Notes under the pieces: generated by a model
The model's input: only the letters and a program-made list of their open reading frames with translations
Told to the model about the DNA's origin: nothing
Databases searched by the model: none
DNA from: JBPESP01 sp051710585
Lineage (GTDB): Bacteria; Pseudomonadota; Gammaproteobacteria; Enterobacterales; Enterobacteriaceae
DNA length: 64,000 bases
Direction of reading: 5' to 3'
Assembly (NCBI GenBank): GCA_051710585.1
Contig: JBPESP010000004.1
Span: 1-64,000, forward strand
Translations under genes and position numbers: made by a program
Shown here: in pieces, positions 61,506-64,000 of the stretch
Numbering within the stretch: position 1 is the stretch's first letter
Layout of the letters: each line of letters begins with the position of its first letter

Positions 61506-64000
61506 TTTGTTTTCCTTAAACTTTTCAACAGTGACGAGGTGGTAGTATAATAATACTGATCCCTCTCGCGGTAGTATAATTTGCTAGATAATGAGGAATC
61601 ATCAAATCGAGATGGGTTACTTCCGGACATAGGATTAGTTAAGGCTTTAGATATGGAAATCGTTTTTTTTGGACTCTTAAGTTAAGGATGGATCTGCCGA
61701 AAGTTTTTATAACGCCGCAGCTTACAGGGATTTTATAGATTCTGGACTCGAATAATTGTAGTTTGAACAAATTTAAAGGTAGTTTAAACACTTTTTGGTA
61801 TCCATTAGATATATATGTAAATTAGATTAAAATATTAGTAAATAATTGAGATAATAAAATTACATAGATAATTGCATAATCTTCTAATTTAGGTTGCTCC
61901 ACTTTTCTTATAGTTTAAACTTGCCATATCTGGTACTGCATATTTAAGTTTATCAGACTTTTTCTTCTTTTGAAAGTTATATAAAATCAAACTATCTAAG
62001 TTATCTTTGCGTTCTGAAAACATCAATAAACCCTTCACCTTCTTCTTGCAAAGAAGGCTTCTTAATATCTCTAAATATTTTTATTCAGAGAGTTAAAAAC
62101 TCATATACCAAGTAGTTTTATAAAGGAATCTTCATTAGGCTTTCTTCGTTATTCGACCGAATATTGCTATTTTAGGTCACTTCATTTTGAATAAATAATG
62201 AACCAGAATGGAAGTTAGACTAGAACTAATCAGTTCCTTACATGTAATACTTTACGCTTTTTAAAAAGATAGTTCTTTACCTCTATTCATAGTTGTGTAA
62301 TCTTAAAAAAAGATAACCCCATTCAGTTGAATGCCGCTCTAACGCTTCTATGAACTATAAGTTGTTTAACAACATGCAACAAATTTTTGTTTTTTCATCC
62401 ATCATATCAAATAAAGAAAATTAGTTATTTTCTTCTAGAAAGATCAAAAAAGAAATTTATTATTCACTTTATTTGTATTAAATTTAAGATATATATATAT
62501 TATAAATTACTTACATCTTTAATTTTATTAGTATCATCAAATAATATATAGAAACGAAGTGAATCACCGTGAGCGGCATTATATTAATTATCGCAGCTCC
62601 TGCAAAAGAAGAAGATTAACATGCAATATCTTTCCTGCAGCTTTGGAGCTGGTATTCAAGCACGTTAAAAACGCTTTGTATCGTCCTCTATCCTAAAGGT
62701 GAACACACTATAACTAGTCTACTATTCACTTTATATATTCTGCTAATATTTTATCAAATCGTTATATTAAGCGATGTTTTGTGATTATGTTTATGACAGC
62801 GAGTGAGTTTATTTACTCAAATTTACTTGGTACCTTGCTAGGGCCTTTTGCTAGTCATTAAATTAGCAGACTGCAAATTCACTGTATTTTTAGTGCGTAA
62901 ACGTTCAAGTAGTAGGCCTATCGAGTACGATATCGCTTGTTTACCAGCGCGCACGTGATTGCGCGTTGAACTGCGGCACTATAAATTTTCCTTGATAGTA
63001 CAAGCAAAGACAGCTGATGATTCGGTAAAGCGATTAGCTGGCGATCATAGGCCGATGTACCGATGTATAGACCAGTTCTAGCGTAAAATGCAGAACTTCC
63101 ATGATCAGCAGAACTTCCATGATCATGGAAGTAGATTGCCTATATGCACATAATTCTCTAGCATAAGAAAATAATCCAGGTAGACAAAGTAGGCCGGCAT
63201 ATTTGTAACTAAAAAAGGTGATTATACAACCTTTCGCGCGCAGCATTTTGCTTCTTTCAAGAATATATTATTTCTAATCTAGAGTTCTCATTGTTAGTGA
63301 GAAATAAGCCGCGTTATGGATGCCTGCCGGATAGGATTTATATGGGTGGAAGCAAATGCTGCTATTATCCTAATAAAGCCGCTAGCAAGAGCTAAGTAAC
63401 GTCTTTTTTCATCTTTCTTTATGGGGATAAAGCCCGCTGGTAATAACGGAGTAAATTTTATAAAAATTACTATCGCTAAATTATAGAGCGTGGAAAGAAA
63501 CCGATAGTGTGTACGCCAAGGAGCATAATTTCCGTCAGCACCAGTATCACACCCGCTTTCTTTATCCAATCTATAAAGAAAGGAAAGCCATAGTGACCGC
63601 ACTTAATGAGACGCAAGCAAGGGGGATAGTCTATATCGGCTAATACTAAAACCAAAACAAACAAACCGAGCGGTAGCATACTCGAAGCACACATTGATAG
63701 TAGTGTACTGTGCCGTAAAGTCCAAAGCGTCAATACTAATCCGCTGGTGCAGGCATGACAGATATAGACGCCAAATACCAACGCACTGAGAGTGTATCAG
63801 TAATCCGGCGTCAAACATCATTATAGTCAACTTCAATGAGATGAAGGGTTTGCTATAAATGACGCTAGTGTATAGCTAAATATCATGAATCATAGATTTC
63901 AAAGAAGTTATTACTGATTACTTTGATCACATTAATAAAACTAGCCTGTCTAGCCGATACGCTAGAGGAGTAAATTATATTCTTCCCAGGAAGTGTAATC
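61506..64000. other. AT-rich decayed DNA, no gene recognised
   Basis: About 2.5 kb up to the window end. 61,700-62,600 is very AT-rich and stop-dense. On the minus strand 63,294-63,836 three overlapping frames (about 77-102 codons) have a hydrophobic character with several possible membrane segments (FVLVLVLADIDYPPCLRLI, VILVLTEIMLLGVHTIGFF); shifting between frames would give one eroded membrane protein, but I cannot name it. Confidence 0.45.
63090..63132. repeat. 18-bp tandem repeat running into a 20-bp perfect palindrome
   Basis: GCAGAACTTCCATGATCA occurs twice in a row (63,090-63,107 and 63,108-63,125). The second copy continues into ATGGAAGT, so that 63,113-63,132 is a perfect 20-base palindrome (ACTTCCATGA and complement) with no loop. 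Confidence 0.85.

Noticed and set aside
62570..62720. Possible gmk-like start (GIILIIAAPAKEED) after a GTG
   Set aside because: Only the first dozen residues resemble the P-loop region of guanylate kinase, the loop glycines are absent and nothing downstream fits.
1..64000. tRNA genes, CRISPR arrays, toxin-antitoxin pairs, defence islands
   Set aside because: I looked for T-loop patterns, evenly spaced repeats and small paired frames and saw none that held up; a covariance-model scan would be needed to exclude small RNAs.

Overview
The window looks like chromosome of a host-restricted, degenerating gammaproteobacterium of the order Enterobacterales, most likely a Sodalis-allied insect endosymbiont. 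The order-level placement rests on enterobacterial proteins and E. coli-like gene order; the Sodalis-type lifestyle is an inference from the very low coding density, many recognisable pseudogenes and decayed insertion sequences. A proC remnant between yggS and yggT, absent at that site in E. coli, fits Yersinia/Serratia/Sodalis-type genomes. No tRNA, rRNA, CRISPR array, prophage or defence island was recognised.

Layout. 0-4.3 kb: an IS3-family remnant, dead pepN, then pncB (3' frameshift) and asnS. 5-12 kb: mltC, yggX (frameshifted) and mutY on the minus strand, followed by the dead neighbours trmB, yggN, proC, yggS and yggR around an intact yggT. 12-22 kb: about 10 kb with no intact gene, holding one AraC-type regulator remnant and two perfect hairpins. 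22.3-23.3 kb: yfiF. 24.5-27.7 kb: dead guaC, intact coaE, dead zapD, intact yacG, dead mutT. 27.7-48.5 kb: the dense part, secA, dead secM, a DUF721 (DciA-like) gene, then lpxC and the dcw division/cell-wall cluster (ftsZ, ftsA, ftsQ, murC, murG, ftsW, murD, mraY, murF, murE, ftsI, ftsL, rsmH), with ddlB cut out and mraZ dead. 48.5-55 kb: dead cra, ilvH, ilvI, a near full-length decayed IS3-family element and dead msrA. 55-61.5 kb: tamA (5' frameshift), tamB, dead ytfP, ppa. 61.5-64 kb: no gene recognised.

Functionally the survivors form a coherent set: peptidoglycan precursor synthesis and septation (dcw genes, mltC), lipid A synthesis (lpxC), protein export (secA), outer-membrane assembly (tamAB), and core cofactor, tRNA and repair functions (pncB, coaE, asnS, ppa, mutY). 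What has died is mostly regulation (cra, mraZ, secM, AraC type), amino acid and nucleotide metabolism (proC, ilvIH, guaC), peptide use (pepN), repair of oxidised bases or proteins (mutT, msrA) and accessory division factors (zapD).

The most interesting patterns are three otherwise intact genes (pncB, yggX, tamA) each broken by one base in a short A/T run, so that one-base correction restores a normal-length protein; clean excision of ddlB leaving an 18-codon frame that bridges murC and ftsQ; and several perfect long hairpins within otherwise eroded DNA.
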